A stretch of DNA of 64,000 nt from Fibrella aquatilis (GTDB lineage: Bacteria; Bacteroidota; Bacteroidia; Cytophagales; Spirosomataceae): the NCBI RefSeq assembly GCF_017353255.1, contig NZ_JAFMYU010000001.1:186001-250000 (forward strand), in the 5' to 3' direction. The translations under genes were made by a program, and so were the position numbers. Positions 7,154-16,538 of this stretch are shown piece after piece (the stretch's first letter is position 1; each line of letters opens with the position of its first letter). The notes beneath the pieces were generated by a model that made no database searches, was not told the origin of the DNA, and saw nothing but the letters and a program-made list of their open reading frames with translations.

Positions 7154-9790
7154 ATGGAACAACGAACCTTATTTCAGCGCCTGAGGCCCCATTTGCTTTT
7201 TATTTTTGGGCTTTTCATGCTCACATCCATTTACTTTTTTCCCGCCTGGGAGGGCAAGGAACTCTCGTTGCAGGACGTGCGGACGGGTAATGCCGCCACG
7301 ATGGAGTTGCGCCACTACAAAGCCGAAACGGGCAAATACCCCAACTGGACCAACGCGCTCTTCGGCGGAATGCCCGGCTACCTGATCGCTTCCGAATACC
7401 CCAACACCTTTATCGGCACCGCCGCTGCGGCCGTGCTGCGCATTTTTCCCCGCCCTGTCGATGTAGTTTTTTTGCAGATGGTGGGCATGTATATGTTGCT
7501 CGTTGTGCTGCTCGGAAATGGCACAGTTAGTCGAGTGGTTAACAGTGTTAGGGTCGCTGACAGTAAGGTTGTTGATGAATTGGTGCCGCTGTCGGGTACA
7601 ACGCGGGGATGGCTGGCTGCCATGGGTGCCGTGGCCTATGCGTTTGGCTCCTGGAACATCCTGAGCATCGAGGCGGGCCACATCTCCAAGGCATTGTCGC
7701 TGGCCTACGCGCCGGGTATTCTGGCGGGGCTGGTATTGTGCCTGCGGGGCCGGTATTGGTCGGGCGCAGCCGTGACGGGTTTGTTTGCCTGTTTGAACAT
7801 CAGCGCCAACCACGTGCAGATCACGTTCTACCTGTTCCTCTGCGTGGGGTTATACGTGCTCATCGAAGGTATCCGGCTGCTGCGGGCGGGGCTGGCCAAA
7901 CAGTTGGTGATGGGCCTCGTTATTTTTGGCGTGACCACCGGCCTGGGTATGGCCACATACAGCAAGCGACTACTGATTCTAAATGAATTTTCGAAAGAAA
8001 CCATCCGGGGAAAATCGGAGCTGACGGCCAAGACAACGGCTGTGGCAGCCTCGCCGGGGCAGCCTGCCGTGGCCGAAACGTCGGGCCGCGCCAAAGCCAC
8101 CGATGGGCTGGATGAAGACTACGCCTTTCAGTACAGCTACGGCATCGGCGACGCGCTGACCCTGTTTATTCCCAACCTGTTTGGCGGTGGTTCGGGTGGG
8201 CTAACCGAAAAGTCGGAGTTGTACAACGCGCTGACGAGCCGGGGCTACCCTGCCGAGGATGCGCTGGTGGCGGTGTCGCAGCAAATACCCGCTTACTGGG
8301 GCGACGAATACGGCATTGGCGGACCGGCCTATGCGGGGGCTATCGTGGTGTTTTTGTTTGTGCTGAGCCTGTTTATCAGCAAGGGGAACCTGCGTTGGTA
8401 CCTGCTGGCGTCGGCGGCGTTTATGCTGATTCTGGCGCTGGGCAAAAACATGATGGTCATTAACGGCTTGTTGTTCAACTACTTCCCGTTCTTCAACAAG
8501 TTCCGGGCCGTCACCATGGCGCTCACGCTCATGCAGCTGTTCCTGGCGGCGGGCGCCGCGCTGGCGGTGTACTCGGTGGTGGCGCGGAAACTGACGGTTG
8601 CCGATATCAAACGACCTTTGCTTATTAGCTTCGGTCTCACGGGCGGGCTGGCCCTGTTGCTGGCCCTGGTGGGTGGGAGCCTGCTGAGCTTCCGTGGGCC
8701 TAACGACTCGCAACTGTTTGGCCCACAGGGTGGTGACCTGGTGCAGGCGCTGGTCAACGACCGCATTGGCCTGATGCGGGCCGACGCCTTCCGCACGTTT
8801 TTCTTTATCACGGTAGCCGCCGCGCTCATCTGGGCCTACGTATCGGGTCGGTTGAAGGCCGCGTTTTTCCTGCCGCTGCTGTTCCTGTTTTTGACCGTCG
8901 ATATCTATTCGGTGGCCAAGCGGTACATCAACAATCAAAGCTTCCGGTCGAAATCGCTGGTGGATGCGGCGTTTGACGAAACCCCCGCCGATGCGCAGAT
9001 CTTGCAGGATAAAGCTTTGAGCTACCGGGTGTTCGACAATACAGGTGATTTCATGAGCGACAACCGCCCGTCATATTTTCACAAGTCGATTGGGGGGTAT
9101 AATGCGGCCAAGCTACGGCGGTATCAGGAGTTGATTCAGTATGGTTTCCGGGCTGGTAATCCAGAGAACATCCTGAACATGTTGAACGTGAAATACATCA
9201 TTGCAGCCCAGACAGATAGCACCGGCCGGCCCGTGGGTGCCCCGCAGGCGCAGCAAAACCCCAGTGCGCTGGGCAATGCTTGGTTTGTGCAACAGGTGCA
9301 GCAGGTACCCAACGCCGACGCCGAAATGGCCGCATTAAAAACCGCCGACCCGCGCACTACGGCCCTCGTTGACCAACGCTATGCCGACCAGCTGAAAGGC
9401 CTGCCCGCCACGCTGACCCCCACCGGCACGATTGCCCTGACGGCCTACTCGCCCGACAAGATGACCTACCAAAGCGACAGCCCAACGGAGCAGGTAGCGG
9501 TGTTTTCGGAGATATTCTACCGCGGCAACGACGACTGGAAAGCCTACATCGATGGTAAAGAAACGCCCCACTTCCGCACCGATTATGTGCTGCGAGGGCT
9601 GCGCATTCCCGCTGGGAAACACATTATCGAGTTCCGCTTCGACCCCAAAACTGCTGCTTTAGGCAACACGCTGGACTTGATTGCCAACGTGGGTTTAGTG
9701 TTGCTGCTCATCGCCGGTCTGTATTTCAGCCTTCGGGGAAATACTGGCAACGTTGCTGCCGAAAAGGACAAAGTAGGGGTGAAGGCGTAG
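7154..9790 (+). CDS. YfhO-like polytopic membrane protein
   Basis: 878 residues with a dozen or more hydrophobic segments, starting at residues 12-28 (LLFIFGLFMLTSIYFFPAW). The following luminal-type motif NALFGGMPGY near residue 70 is typical of Bacteroidota YfhO-like proteins. The C-terminal 250 residues form a soluble part ending in a last membrane helix (LIANVGLVLLLIAGLYF). The family resembles GT-C fold glycosyltransferases and is linked to lipid-carrier-dependent sugar transfer in Firmicutes; the function here is unproven. The next gene starts 18 bp downstream. Confidence 0.8.
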   Translation: MEQRTLFQRLRPHLLFIFGLFMLTSIYFFPAWEGKELSLQDVRTGNAATMELRHYKAETGKYPNWTNALFGGMPGYLIASEYPNTFIGTAAAAVLRIFPRPVDVVFLQMVGMYMLLVVLLGNGTVSRVVNSVRVADSKVVDELVPLSGTTRGWLAAMGAVAYAFGSWNILSIEAGHISKALSLAYAPGILAGLVLCLRGRYWSGAAVTGLFACLNISANHVQITFYLFLCVGLYVLIEGIRLLRAGLAKQLVMGLVIFGVTTGLGMATYSKRLLILNEFSKETIRGKSELTAKTTAVAASPGQPAVAETSGRAKATDGLDEDYAFQYSYGIGDALTLFIPNLFGGGSGGLTEKSELYNALTSRGYPAEDALVAVSQQIPAYWGDEYGIGGPAYAGAIVVFLFVLSLFISKGNLRWYLLASAAFMLILALGKNMMVINGLLFNYFPFFNKFRAVTMALTLMQLFLAAGAALAVYSVVARKLTVADIKRPLLISFGLTGGLALLLALVGGSLLSFRGPNDSQLFGPQGGDLVQALVNDRIGLMRADAFRTFFFITVAAALIWAYVSGRLKAAFFLPLLFLFLTVDIYSVAKRYINNQSFRSKSLVDAAFDETPADAQILQDKALSYRVFDNTGDFMSDNRPSYFHKSIGGYNAAKLRRYQELIQYGFRAGNPENILNMLNVKYIIAAQTDSTGRPVGAPQAQQNPSALGNAWFVQQVQQVPNADAEMAALKTADPRTTALVDQRYADQLKGLPATLTPTGTIALTAYSPDKMTYQSDSPTEQVAVFSEIFYRGNDDWKAYIDGKETPHFRTDYVLRGLRIPAGKHIIEFRFDPKTAALGNTLDLIANVGLVLLLIAGLYFSLRGNTGNVAAEKDKVGVKA

Positions 9791-9808
9791 GGCGAAGAAG
9801 TCTGATCT

Positions 9809-10678
9809 ATGCTGTTTCGGCTGGCACCAACGCCTTCGGGGTTTTTGCACATCGGCAATGCCGTCAATTTTGTGTTGACCTGGCTGGCCGCCCGGCAACT
9901 TGGCGGACAACTCCTGCTCCGCATCGATGATCTTGACACCACCCGCAAACGACCCGATTATGTGGCCGATATTTTCCAGACAATCCACTGGCTGGGCCTC
10001 GATTGTGACCTCGGCCCCACCGATCCCGATGATTTGGAACAACGCTGGTCGCAGTGGTTGCGGCTGGAGCAATATGCCGCTACGCTGACGCAGCTACGGG
10101 AGGCTAACGCCTTGTATACGTGCACGTTATCGCGGCAGGAATGGCTGGCGCTGGAGGCGTCGGGTAACTGGCAACAGCTTGATCGTCAGGCAGCCGCTTT
10201 TGCCCAACCCGATCAAGCCTGGCGATTTCGGGCGCTGGGGTCTGGCCATGCTGATTTTGTGGTGCGCCGCCGCGATGGGTTGCCAGCTTATCAGATTGCC
10301 TCGCTTACCGACGATCACCTGTATGGTGTCACGCACATCATCCGGGGGCAGGACCTCGACGAATCGACCGACCGGCAGGCGCAACTGGCTGAGGCACTCG
10401 GCTGGACTGATTTTCTGGATACGTCCGTCTGGCACCACCCGCTATTGCTGGATCAAGCTGACCAGAAAATAAGCAAATCGGCGGGGCACGGGCATAATGG
10501 ACCCACGTCGGTGCGGGTCATGCGTGAGGCGGGCGAGCCACCCACCCGCATCTATGAAGCCGTGGCCAGCCTACTGCAGTTACCCGCCGGGGTAGGTGCC
10601 ACGCTGCCCGACTTATTGGCGTATCCGGTTGGCTGGGAAACCCGATTTCGGCCCGTAGGCTTTGTTAATAAACCTTAA
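9809..10678 (+). CDS. Glutamyl-Q tRNA(Asp) synthetase-like / truncated glutamate-tRNA ligase paralogue
   Basis: 289 residues, about the size of GluQ rather than full GluRS. The class I synthetase motifs are both present: APTPSGFLHIGN (residues 6-17, HIGH box) and KISKS near residue 220. There is no anticodon-binding domain. GluQ enzymes activate glutamate and attach it to queuosine in tRNA-Asp. The zinc site of the family (Y-x-C-x-C) is reduced to YTCTLSR, so one cysteine is missing. The queE gene at 59507 shows that a queuosine route is plausible in this organism. Confidence 0.75.
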   Translation: MLFRLAPTPSGFLHIGNAVNFVLTWLAARQLGGQLLLRIDDLDTTRKRPDYVADIFQTIHWLGLDCDLGPTDPDDLEQRWSQWLRLEQYAATLTQLREANALYTCTLSRQEWLALEASGNWQQLDRQAAAFAQPDQAWRFRALGSGHADFVVRRRDGLPAYQIASLTDDHLYGVTHIIRGQDLDESTDRQAQLAEALGWTDFLDTSVWHHPLLLDQADQKISKSAGHGHNGPTSVRVMREAGEPPTRIYEAVASLLQLPAGVGATLPDLLAYPVGWETRFRPVGFVNKP

Positions 10679-10723
10679 CCCACGAACCAGATAAACAGAC
10701 TGGGTCGTTTGAGGTTAAAAGAG

Positions 10724-10794
10724 AGTCGATAGTCAAGAGTCGTTAGTCGATAGTCGGCGGGCAATTCTTGACTATTGACTTACGACTATCGACT
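10724..10794. repeat. Inverted repeat with arm words AGTCGATAGTC
   Basis: Outer arms AGTCGATAGTC (10724-10734) and GACTATCGACT (10784-10794) are perfect. The inside holds more copies of the same words in both orientations, so several pairings are possible. It ends 3 bp before the PorX start codon. A solo half arm of this family lies at 12549-12570. Confidence 0.7.
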
Positions 10795-10797
10795 ACT

Positions 10798-12375
10798 ATG
10801 CAGAACTACACCATACTTTGGGCCGACGATGAGATCGACCTGTTGAAGCCCCACCTGTTGTTTTTGAAGAATAAAGGCTACGACGTTACCCCAGTCAACT
10901 CTGGTGCCGATGCGCTGGAAAAAGTAGACCAGGAAAAATATGATCTGGTCCTGCTCGACGAGATGATGCCCGGTATGACTGGCCTCGAAACGCTGGCCCA
11001 GATCAAGCAGATGCGGCCCAACCTGCCCGTGGTGATGGTGACCAAGAGTGAGGAGGAACACATCATGGAAGAGGCCATCGGCGGTAAAATTGCCGATTAC
11101 CTCATCAAGCCCATCAACCCGAACCAACTGCTGCTGTCGCTGAAAAAGAACCTCGACAATAAGCGGCTGGTGACCGAACGTACCAACATCGGCTATCAGC
11201 AGGACTTCCGAAACCTGGCCATGCAGTTTAACGACCGGATGGATTTCAACGAGTGGGCCGACGTCTATAAAAAGCTCATTTACTGGGAGTTAGAGCTGGA
11301 CAGTGCGCAGGACAATAGCATGTCGGAGGTGCTGAACATGCAGAAAAGTGAGGCCAACGCCAACTTCTGCAAGTTCATTATGGAGAACTACGAAGACTGG
11401 CTCAACGACCCCAAGGGCGATAAACCCCTGATGTCGAACCAGTTGATGCGCAAAAAAGTGTTTCCGCTACTGAACACCACCGAGACCGGAACGCCCTCGG
11501 CACCGTTGTTTTTTATCCTGGTCGACAACCTGCGTTATGATCAGTGGAAAGTGATCGAGCCACTCATTACCGACTTCTATACGCTGGAAGAAGAGTCGTC
11601 GTACTACTCGATTCTGCCCACCACCACGAGCTTTGCCCGTAACTCGATTTTTTCGGGACTGATGCCCAGCGAGATGGAGAAGCAACACCCCGACATTTGG
11701 GTGAATGACGACAACGAAGAGGCAGGTCTGAACAACCACGAAGACGAATTCCTGAAACGGCAGCTCGACCGGGCGCGACTGAATATCAAGTCGTCGTACC
11801 ACAAAATCCTGAACGTAAACCAGGGAAAGGCGCTGGTCGATAACGTTAACAACTTGATGCAGAATCAGTTGAACGTGGTAGTGTACAACTTTGTGGACAT
11901 GCTGAGTCACGCCCGCACCGACATGGCGATGATTAAGGAACTGGCCCCCGACGAGTCGGGCTACCGGAGCCTGACGCGCTCTTGGTTCCTGCACTCGCCC
12001 CTGTTCGAGCTGATCAAAAAGATTGCCGACAAGGGTGGCCGCCTCATTATCACCACCGACCACGGCATGATTCGGGTGCAGAAACCCGCCAAGATTGTGG
12101 GCTACCGTGAGACCAATACGAACCTCCGCTACAAGCAGGGTAAGAATCTTGGTTTCGACGAAGCGCACCTGTTTGTGGCCCGCAAGCCGGAGCGGTTCTT
12201 CCTGCCCAAGCCCAACGTTTCGACGGCCTACGTGTTCACGACGGAATACTATTTCTTCGCATACCCCAACAATTACAACTACTACGTCAACTACTACCGC
12301 GACACCTTCCAGCACGGCGGCGTATCACTGGAAGAAATCATCATCCCCTTCGCGTATTTGACACCGAAGAAATAA
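10798..12375 (+). CDS. porX: PorX-type response regulator with PglZ/alkaline phosphatase-like domain
   Basis: 525 residues from ATG 10798; a start at 10768 would lie in the repeat. Residues 1-120 are a receiver domain with DD at 10-11, phospho-acceptor Asp54 (LVLLDEMMPGMTG) and Lys104 (YLIKPINPN). Residues about 200-525 are a PglZ/alkaline-phosphatase-like domain with VDNLRYDQ near 241-248, a TTTS cluster near 275-278, TTDHGM near 421 and HGG near the end. In Porphyromonas PorX works with the kinase PorY to control type IX secretion genes, and it occurs widely in Bacteroidota. No kinase gene is adjacent. Confidence 0.92.
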   Translation: MQNYTILWADDEIDLLKPHLLFLKNKGYDVTPVNSGADALEKVDQEKYDLVLLDEMMPGMTGLETLAQIKQMRPNLPVVMVTKSEEEHIMEEAIGGKIADYLIKPINPNQLLLSLKKNLDNKRLVTERTNIGYQQDFRNLAMQFNDRMDFNEWADVYKKLIYWELELDSAQDNSMSEVLNMQKSEANANFCKFIMENYEDWLNDPKGDKPLMSNQLMRKKVFPLLNTTETGTPSAPLFFILVDNLRYDQWKVIEPLITDFYTLEEESSYYSILPTTTSFARNSIFSGLMPSEMEKQHPDIWVNDDNEEAGLNNHEDEFLKRQLDRARLNIKSSYHKILNVNQGKALVDNVNNLMQNQLNVVVYNFVDMLSHARTDMAMIKELAPDESGYRSLTRSWFLHSPLFELIKKIADKGGRLIITTDHGMIRVQKPAKIVGYRETNTNLRYKQGKNLGFDEAHLFVARKPERFFLPKPNVSTAYVFTTEYYFFAYPNNYNYYVNYYRDTFQHGGVSLEEIIIPFAYLTPKK

Positions 12376-12382
12376 GGAAGGG

Positions 12383-12550
12383 AAGTCTGGGAAGTCGTTC
12401 TAGTGTGGCTTCGCGCTCTAGGCCCCTCGACTGCGCTCGGGGTGACAACGATGTTGAAGCAAGCTAGGATGCTCTCTTATTGGCCTGTCACCCCGAGCGC
12501 AGTCGAGGGGCCTAAAGCGCGAAGCCACACTAGAACGACTTCCCAGACTT
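12383..12550. repeat. 65-bp inverted repeat with a 38-nt loop (modules GTGGCTTCGCGC and CGCTCGGGGTGACA)
   Basis: Left arm 12383-12447 and right arm 12486-12550 differ at one position (12418, G-U compatible). The arm contains CTAGTGTGGCTTCGCGC, also found at 46183-46204 (minus) and partly at 32271-32285, and a block with CGACTGCGCTCGGGGTGACA. As I recall, a close relative of that block is a widespread repeat in environmental bacterial genomes. Confidence 0.95.
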
Positions 12551-12570
12551 ACGACTATCGACTTACGACT
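12549..12570. repeat. Solo half arm of the AGTCGATAGTC repeat family
   Basis: The words TTACGACTATCGACT and CTTACGACTC directly follow the right arm of the 12383-12550 repeat and match the right arm at 10780-10794. No left partner is present, so it may be the remains of a second repeat. Confidence 0.5.
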
Positions 12571-12631
12571 CTTCTTCGGCACCATTCTTGTTTTGGGTCA
12601 ATTCGTTGGTATCCCATCGCCAGCGAAACCC

Positions 12632-13411
12632 ATGCACAAACGGCTACTTATCCTCTTGCTTTGCCTGCCACTGCTGAGCAGCGCACAAACACTCAACTTC
12701 TTCGGGCTTTACCCGCAATACAGCCAAACCGGACCGATCACCAAGCGGCTCAACTACCAGGTTTTCCTATCATCAACGATAGATGCGCTGCCGCAAAAGG
12801 TTGATAATCAGTATTACCCGGCCACTAATTTGCAGATCTACGCACAGCCGAGTCTGTTGTATAATCTATCGTCGAGCGTACAGTTTGGGTTGGGTTACGC
12901 CTACGTCTCGCACAATTTGTTTGGTATCCGCGTCAACGAAAACCGGGTTTGGGCGCAGACGGTGCTGACGCATGGCATCACCGACACGAAGCTGAAACTT
13001 AACCACCGGCTGCGTTACGAAGAGCGGTATCCCTTCCGCGAGTCGATGCAAAAATGGTCGCTGGCACAGTTGGCCCGCTACTACGTGGGTATAACCCTGC
13101 CGCTGTTCGACCCGAAAAAAACGAAGACCGGGTTCTACGCGGCTGTTTCCAATGAGGCTTTTCTCTGTTTCTCGGGTGCCAAAAATGGCCCTATCAGCGC
13201 CAAAAATGCGTTTTATGGCGAAGACTGGGTCTATGGCGGCATTGGCTATAACACCGGCAAGTGGGGGAAGGTAGAAATCGGCTATCAGTTTCAGGACCTA
13301 GTGCGTAACCCCGCACAGGATCACCGGCATTTACACCTGGTGCAGGTGCAGTGGGCTACCAATTTCAGTCTCACCGGCATTGCCGATTGGTTGCTGACAC
13401 CACCTTTCTGA
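12632..13411 (+). CDS. DUF2490 domain outer-membrane protein
   Basis: 259 residues from ATG 12632, chosen because it starts a signal peptide (MHKRLLILLLCLPLLSSAQ). The mature part has alternating aromatic strands (VQFGLGYAYVSHNLF, VEIGYQFQDLV) as in beta-barrels, and the HRLRYEERYPF stretch near residue 130 is typical of DUF2490. The family is common in Bacteroidota and has no known function. It stands alone, with 244 bp to the next gene. Confidence 0.75.
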   Translation: MHKRLLILLLCLPLLSSAQTLNFFGLYPQYSQTGPITKRLNYQVFLSSTIDALPQKVDNQYYPATNLQIYAQPSLLYNLSSSVQFGLGYAYVSHNLFGIRVNENRVWAQTVLTHGITDTKLKLNHRLRYEERYPFRESMQKWSLAQLARYYVGITLPLFDPKKTKTGFYAAVSNEAFLCFSGAKNGPISAKNAFYGEDWVYGGIGYNTGKWGKVEIGYQFQDLVRNPAQDHRHLHLVQVQWATNFSLTGIADWLLTPPF

Positions 13412-13655
13412 GTAATTGCACCGCTTTTGGCCTGTTATTTGTCCTGTATTTAATGTCGAGCAGTTAACTGGATTATGCTATATTTGTTCTATCCATTCTG
13501 CAAAAAAGTAAGAAGTAGCTGAAGTGACGTGCGTAAGCAAAGCTGTTGGCCTTATTTTTGACTACTGTTTTCGTACTAAAGCGTACCACTCCTATATACT
13601 GGTCTCCTGGTTCTTGTTTCTTACCCCTCGTCTCTTCCTTCTTGTTTCTCCTAAA

Positions 13656-14201
13656 ATGAAACGCCTGCTAAGTCTCACCTTCCTGACCCTCCTGGTCTAC
13701 CACACGCTGGCAACGGTGTGGGTGTCGGTAGGGGTATGGTGGCAGGAGCGGCACGACCTCACCGAAAGCCTGACGGTTTATTCGTCGGTCGACAGTATGG
13801 TTGAGTTTCAGGTGGTGCTGGGTAATCAGCAGGCGCAGGAACTCGCGCAGCAAACCAGTGAAGAAGGCTTTGCCTATCATGGCAAATTCTACGACGTAGT
13901 GAGCGTGGAACTCCGTGGCGACACCCTGCACATTGCCGGGTTGCAGGACAAAAGTGCCAGCTTCTGGCAGCAGGACCTGCTCTCATTCGTGAAGCAGACC
14001 ATTGGTACACATTCCCAAAATGACACGCAGAAGAAAGCCGGTGCTTTCCTGAAACTGCTGTTGAAAGAATATCAGCTTACTGACCGTATTACGCTTACCC
14101 CTTATCTGCTCACCTGGCTTGCCGACGTTCGAATTGCCGACGCGCCTGCCCATGTACTCACCCGCGCCCTTGCGGTGATGTCGCCCCCTCCACGGGGCTG
14201 A
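13656..14201 (+). CDS. Hypothetical membrane-anchored protein
   Basis: 181 residues from ATG 13656, which begins a clear N-terminal membrane segment (LLSLTFLTLLVYHTLATVWV). Upstream in-frame codons read as non-coding leader. I do not recognise a domain. The middle (SVDSMVEFQVVLGN, then FAYHGKFYDVVSVELRGDTL) resembles small Bacteroidota proteins found near metal or copper envelope genes, but this is only an impression. The two genes downstream encode predicted barrels. Confidence 0.65.
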   Translation: MKRLLSLTFLTLLVYHTLATVWVSVGVWWQERHDLTESLTVYSSVDSMVEFQVVLGNQQAQELAQQTSEEGFAYHGKFYDVVSVELRGDTLHIAGLQDKSASFWQQDLLSFVKQTIGTHSQNDTQKKAGAFLKLLLKEYQLTDRITLTPYLLTWLADVRIADAPAHVLTRALAVMSPPPRG

Positions 14202-14424
14202 ACGCCTGTTTTCTTATTCGTTATCGGAATGCTACCACGCTGAGCGTCAATGCTATACGTATTGATTCGTGTATATCTATACGCGCAACCGAACGTAGCT
14301 AATGCCCAGCGTCGGCCTGATCTGGTAACATACTGCCAAGCGCCTACACGCGCACCCCTATCTGGGTTGGTGTGGCTGGCTATGGCAAGAAAATTAAGTC
14401 GTTCATTTCTGAATCAACATCAAC

Positions 14425-15546
14425 GTGAATACATCTATATATCGCGTAGGGCTGCTGGCCTTATGCCTGTCTCTGCCTACCCAACTGGTAAAGGCCCAGG
14501 GTTGCGTGGCCGTTCGTCACATGAGTTGCGCCGCGCCCACAGGTTCGTCGGCCGATTTTTTCAAGCAGCGCACCGGCCACTGGCAGGTGTCGGCGGGCTA
14601 TCGCTTCTTCAATTCGTATAAGCACTTTGTGGGCGATGTAGAGCAAAAGCAGCGTGTAGAACAGGGTACGCAGGTGATCAATAACTCCCACGCACTCGAC
14701 CTGGGCATCACCTACATGCCGTCGCTGCGGTGGTCGGTATCGGTCAATTTGCCCATTCAGTACAACGACCGGTCGTCGCTGTATGAACACTACGGCAATG
14801 CGGTGGCTACCAACCCCGACCAGTTGCGGTTCCATACCAATTCGCAGGGCATTGGCGATCTGCGGATTTCGGGCAACTACTGGCTCGTGAACCCCTACAA
14901 GCTGCCCAAAGCCAACGTGGCCCTGGGTCTGGGCGTGAAATTGCCCACCGGCAACTACGCCGCCACCGACAATTTTCACCGCCGCACCAAAGAAGGCATC
15001 GACTACACTATCAACAAGCCTGTAGATCAGTCGATTCAGCTGGGCGACGGGCGGGTTGGTTTCAGCCTCGAAGCGCAGGGCTACTGGCAGTTGACCAAGG
15101 GCCTGACGGCCTACGCCAATGGCTTTTACCTGTTCAACCCCGCCGCCACCAACGGCGTAGTGCGCAGCCCCGAAGCTACTTCGATCGACCTCGTTACGGG
15201 TACCTTTTCCGTAGCCGACCAATTTGCGGCCCGCCTGGGCGTGAGTCAATCCATCCGGTTCATTCCCGGTTTGGCCGTCATGCTGGGCGGGCGGGTTGAG
15301 GGTGTGCCGGCTATTGACGCCATTGGCAGCAGCACCGGTTTCCGTCGCCCCGGCTATATCGTGTCGGTGGAGCCGGGTCTGGCCTACATGAAGGGCAAAT
15401 ACTCAGCTGCCCTCACCGTGCCGGTGGCCGTCTATCGCAATCGGATCAAAAGCTACGCCGACCGCCTCGACCCACTGGGCGTGAAGCAGGGCGATGCCGC
15501 TTTTGCCGATTACCTGATCTCGTTTAACGTTTCCCGCTGGTTTTAA
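14425..15546 (+). CDS. Predicted outer-membrane beta-barrel protein (transporter-like), GTG start
   Basis: 373 residues. The GTG at 14425 is the only start that keeps the signal peptide MNTSIYRVGLLALCLSLPTQ; the next in-frame ATG lies past it. The mature part shows repeated amphipathic strands (WSVSVNLPIQYNDRSS, GIGDLRISGNYWL, ANVALGLGVKLPTGNY) like the 'meta-pathway' or porin-like barrels, and ends in Phe (FNVSRWF) as barrel substrates often do. There is a 223-bp gap before it. The following gene encodes a second barrel, and a hairpin lies between them. Confidence 0.7.
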   Translation: MNTSIYRVGLLALCLSLPTQLVKAQGCVAVRHMSCAAPTGSSADFFKQRTGHWQVSAGYRFFNSYKHFVGDVEQKQRVEQGTQVINNSHALDLGITYMPSLRWSVSVNLPIQYNDRSSLYEHYGNAVATNPDQLRFHTNSQGIGDLRISGNYWLVNPYKLPKANVALGLGVKLPTGNYAATDNFHRRTKEGIDYTINKPVDQSIQLGDGRVGFSLEAQGYWQLTKGLTAYANGFYLFNPAATNGVVRSPEATSIDLVTGTFSVADQFAARLGVSQSIRFIPGLAVMLGGRVEGVPAIDAIGSSTGFRRPGYIVSVEPGLAYMKGKYSAALTVPVAVYRNRIKSYADRLDPLGVKQGDAAFADYLISFNVSRWF

Positions 15547-15553
15547 CTTGTCG

Positions 15554-15583
15554 GCAGCCGGGTATCTGTAAATATCCGGCTGC
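15554..15583. terminator. Stem-loop between two barrel genes
   Basis: GCAGCCGG (15554-15561) pairs with CCGGCTGC (15576-15583) around a 14-nt loop. No U-run follows, so it may be a processing or attenuation hairpin rather than a full terminator. It lies 13 bp before the next ATG. Confidence 0.45.
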
Positions 15584-15596
15584 AACACCACCTATT

Positions 15597-16484
15597 ATGA
15601 AAAAACACGCTTTATTGGCCGCATTTGCCCTTTTAGTGGCTGGTCCGGCCCTGGCACAGATGCCACAAGATGCCATTTACATGCCCAAAAAGACCATTTG
15701 CGCTGCCCTCATGCTGGGCAAAAGCGACTGGAACTGGTACTGGGAAAACACGCTCAAGCGCGAGAATTATAACCTTGGCAGGCACACCACGCAGAGCGCG
15801 TCGCTGATGGCCGCCGTTGGGCTGACCGACCGGGTGAACTTGATTGTGAACCTGCCTTACGTGAGCACGAGCACCAGCGCGGGCAACCTGATGGGGCAAA
15901 AAGGCTTCCAGGATTTGTCGGGCTGGCTGAAAATCAACGCTGTACGCTACAAAGGATTGTCGCTGCACACCATCGTGGGTGCCTCTATCCCAGTGTCTGA
16001 CTACGTGCCCAGCTTCCTGCCGATGTCGATTGGCATGGGTGCCAAAACGGTATCGGGCCGGTTGCTGGCCAACTACAAGCACTCGCCCACGGGTCTCTAC
16101 GTCACCGCCCACGGCACCTACACCTGGCGTGGCAAAGTGAAACTCGACCAGGACGCGTATCAGTTCGATGGCAAGATTTACAACACCAACCAGGTGGCCG
16201 TACCCAACGCTACAGATGCTGCCGTGCGGCTGGGTATTCTGAAGCGCACGTTCCAGACAGAAGTGTTTGCCGAGCGGTTTTCGTGTGTGTCGGGCGATAA
16301 CATCCGGCGGAACGACATGCCATTTCTGACCAACAACATGCAGGCAACCACCGTGGGTTGGTATGGCAAATACCAGCCGCACAACGTCGGTTTCAACGCC
16401 CGCGCCAGCTACGTCACCGACGGCCTGAACATGGGCCAAAGCACGTCGTTCATGCTCGGCTTCCTGTACCAGTTCAATTTGTAA
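15597..16484 (+). CDS. Predicted outer-membrane beta-barrel protein
   Basis: 295 residues with the signal peptide MKKHALLAAFALLVAGPALA. The mature protein has barrel-type strands (LTDRVNLIVNLPYVSTST, LSLHTIVGASIPVSDY, TGLYVTAHGTYTW) and a terminal FMLGFLYQFNL. It resembles the protein encoded just before it in build (NLPY, VGASIPVSDY against VKLPTGNY) and is likely a distant paralogue. Its place between that gene and the PAP2 lipoprotein gene suggests one envelope operon. Substrate unknown. Confidence 0.7.
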   Translation: MKKHALLAAFALLVAGPALAQMPQDAIYMPKKTICAALMLGKSDWNWYWENTLKRENYNLGRHTTQSASLMAAVGLTDRVNLIVNLPYVSTSTSAGNLMGQKGFQDLSGWLKINAVRYKGLSLHTIVGASIPVSDYVPSFLPMSIGMGAKTVSGRLLANYKHSPTGLYVTAHGTYTWRGKVKLDQDAYQFDGKIYNTNQVAVPNATDAAVRLGILKRTFQTEVFAERFSCVSGDNIRRNDMPFLTNNMQATTVGWYGKYQPHNVGFNARASYVTDGLNMGQSTSFMLGFLYQFNL

Positions 16485-16538
16485 CAATTACCCCATTCCC
16501 GCCTTGCCTATGTGGGCGTGGATTACTGTTCAGAACAG

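Noticed and set aside
8201-8938. 245-codon antisense frame within the YfhO-like gene
   Set aside because: Gln/Arg/His-rich text that mirrors the codon bias of the sense gene, with no domain.
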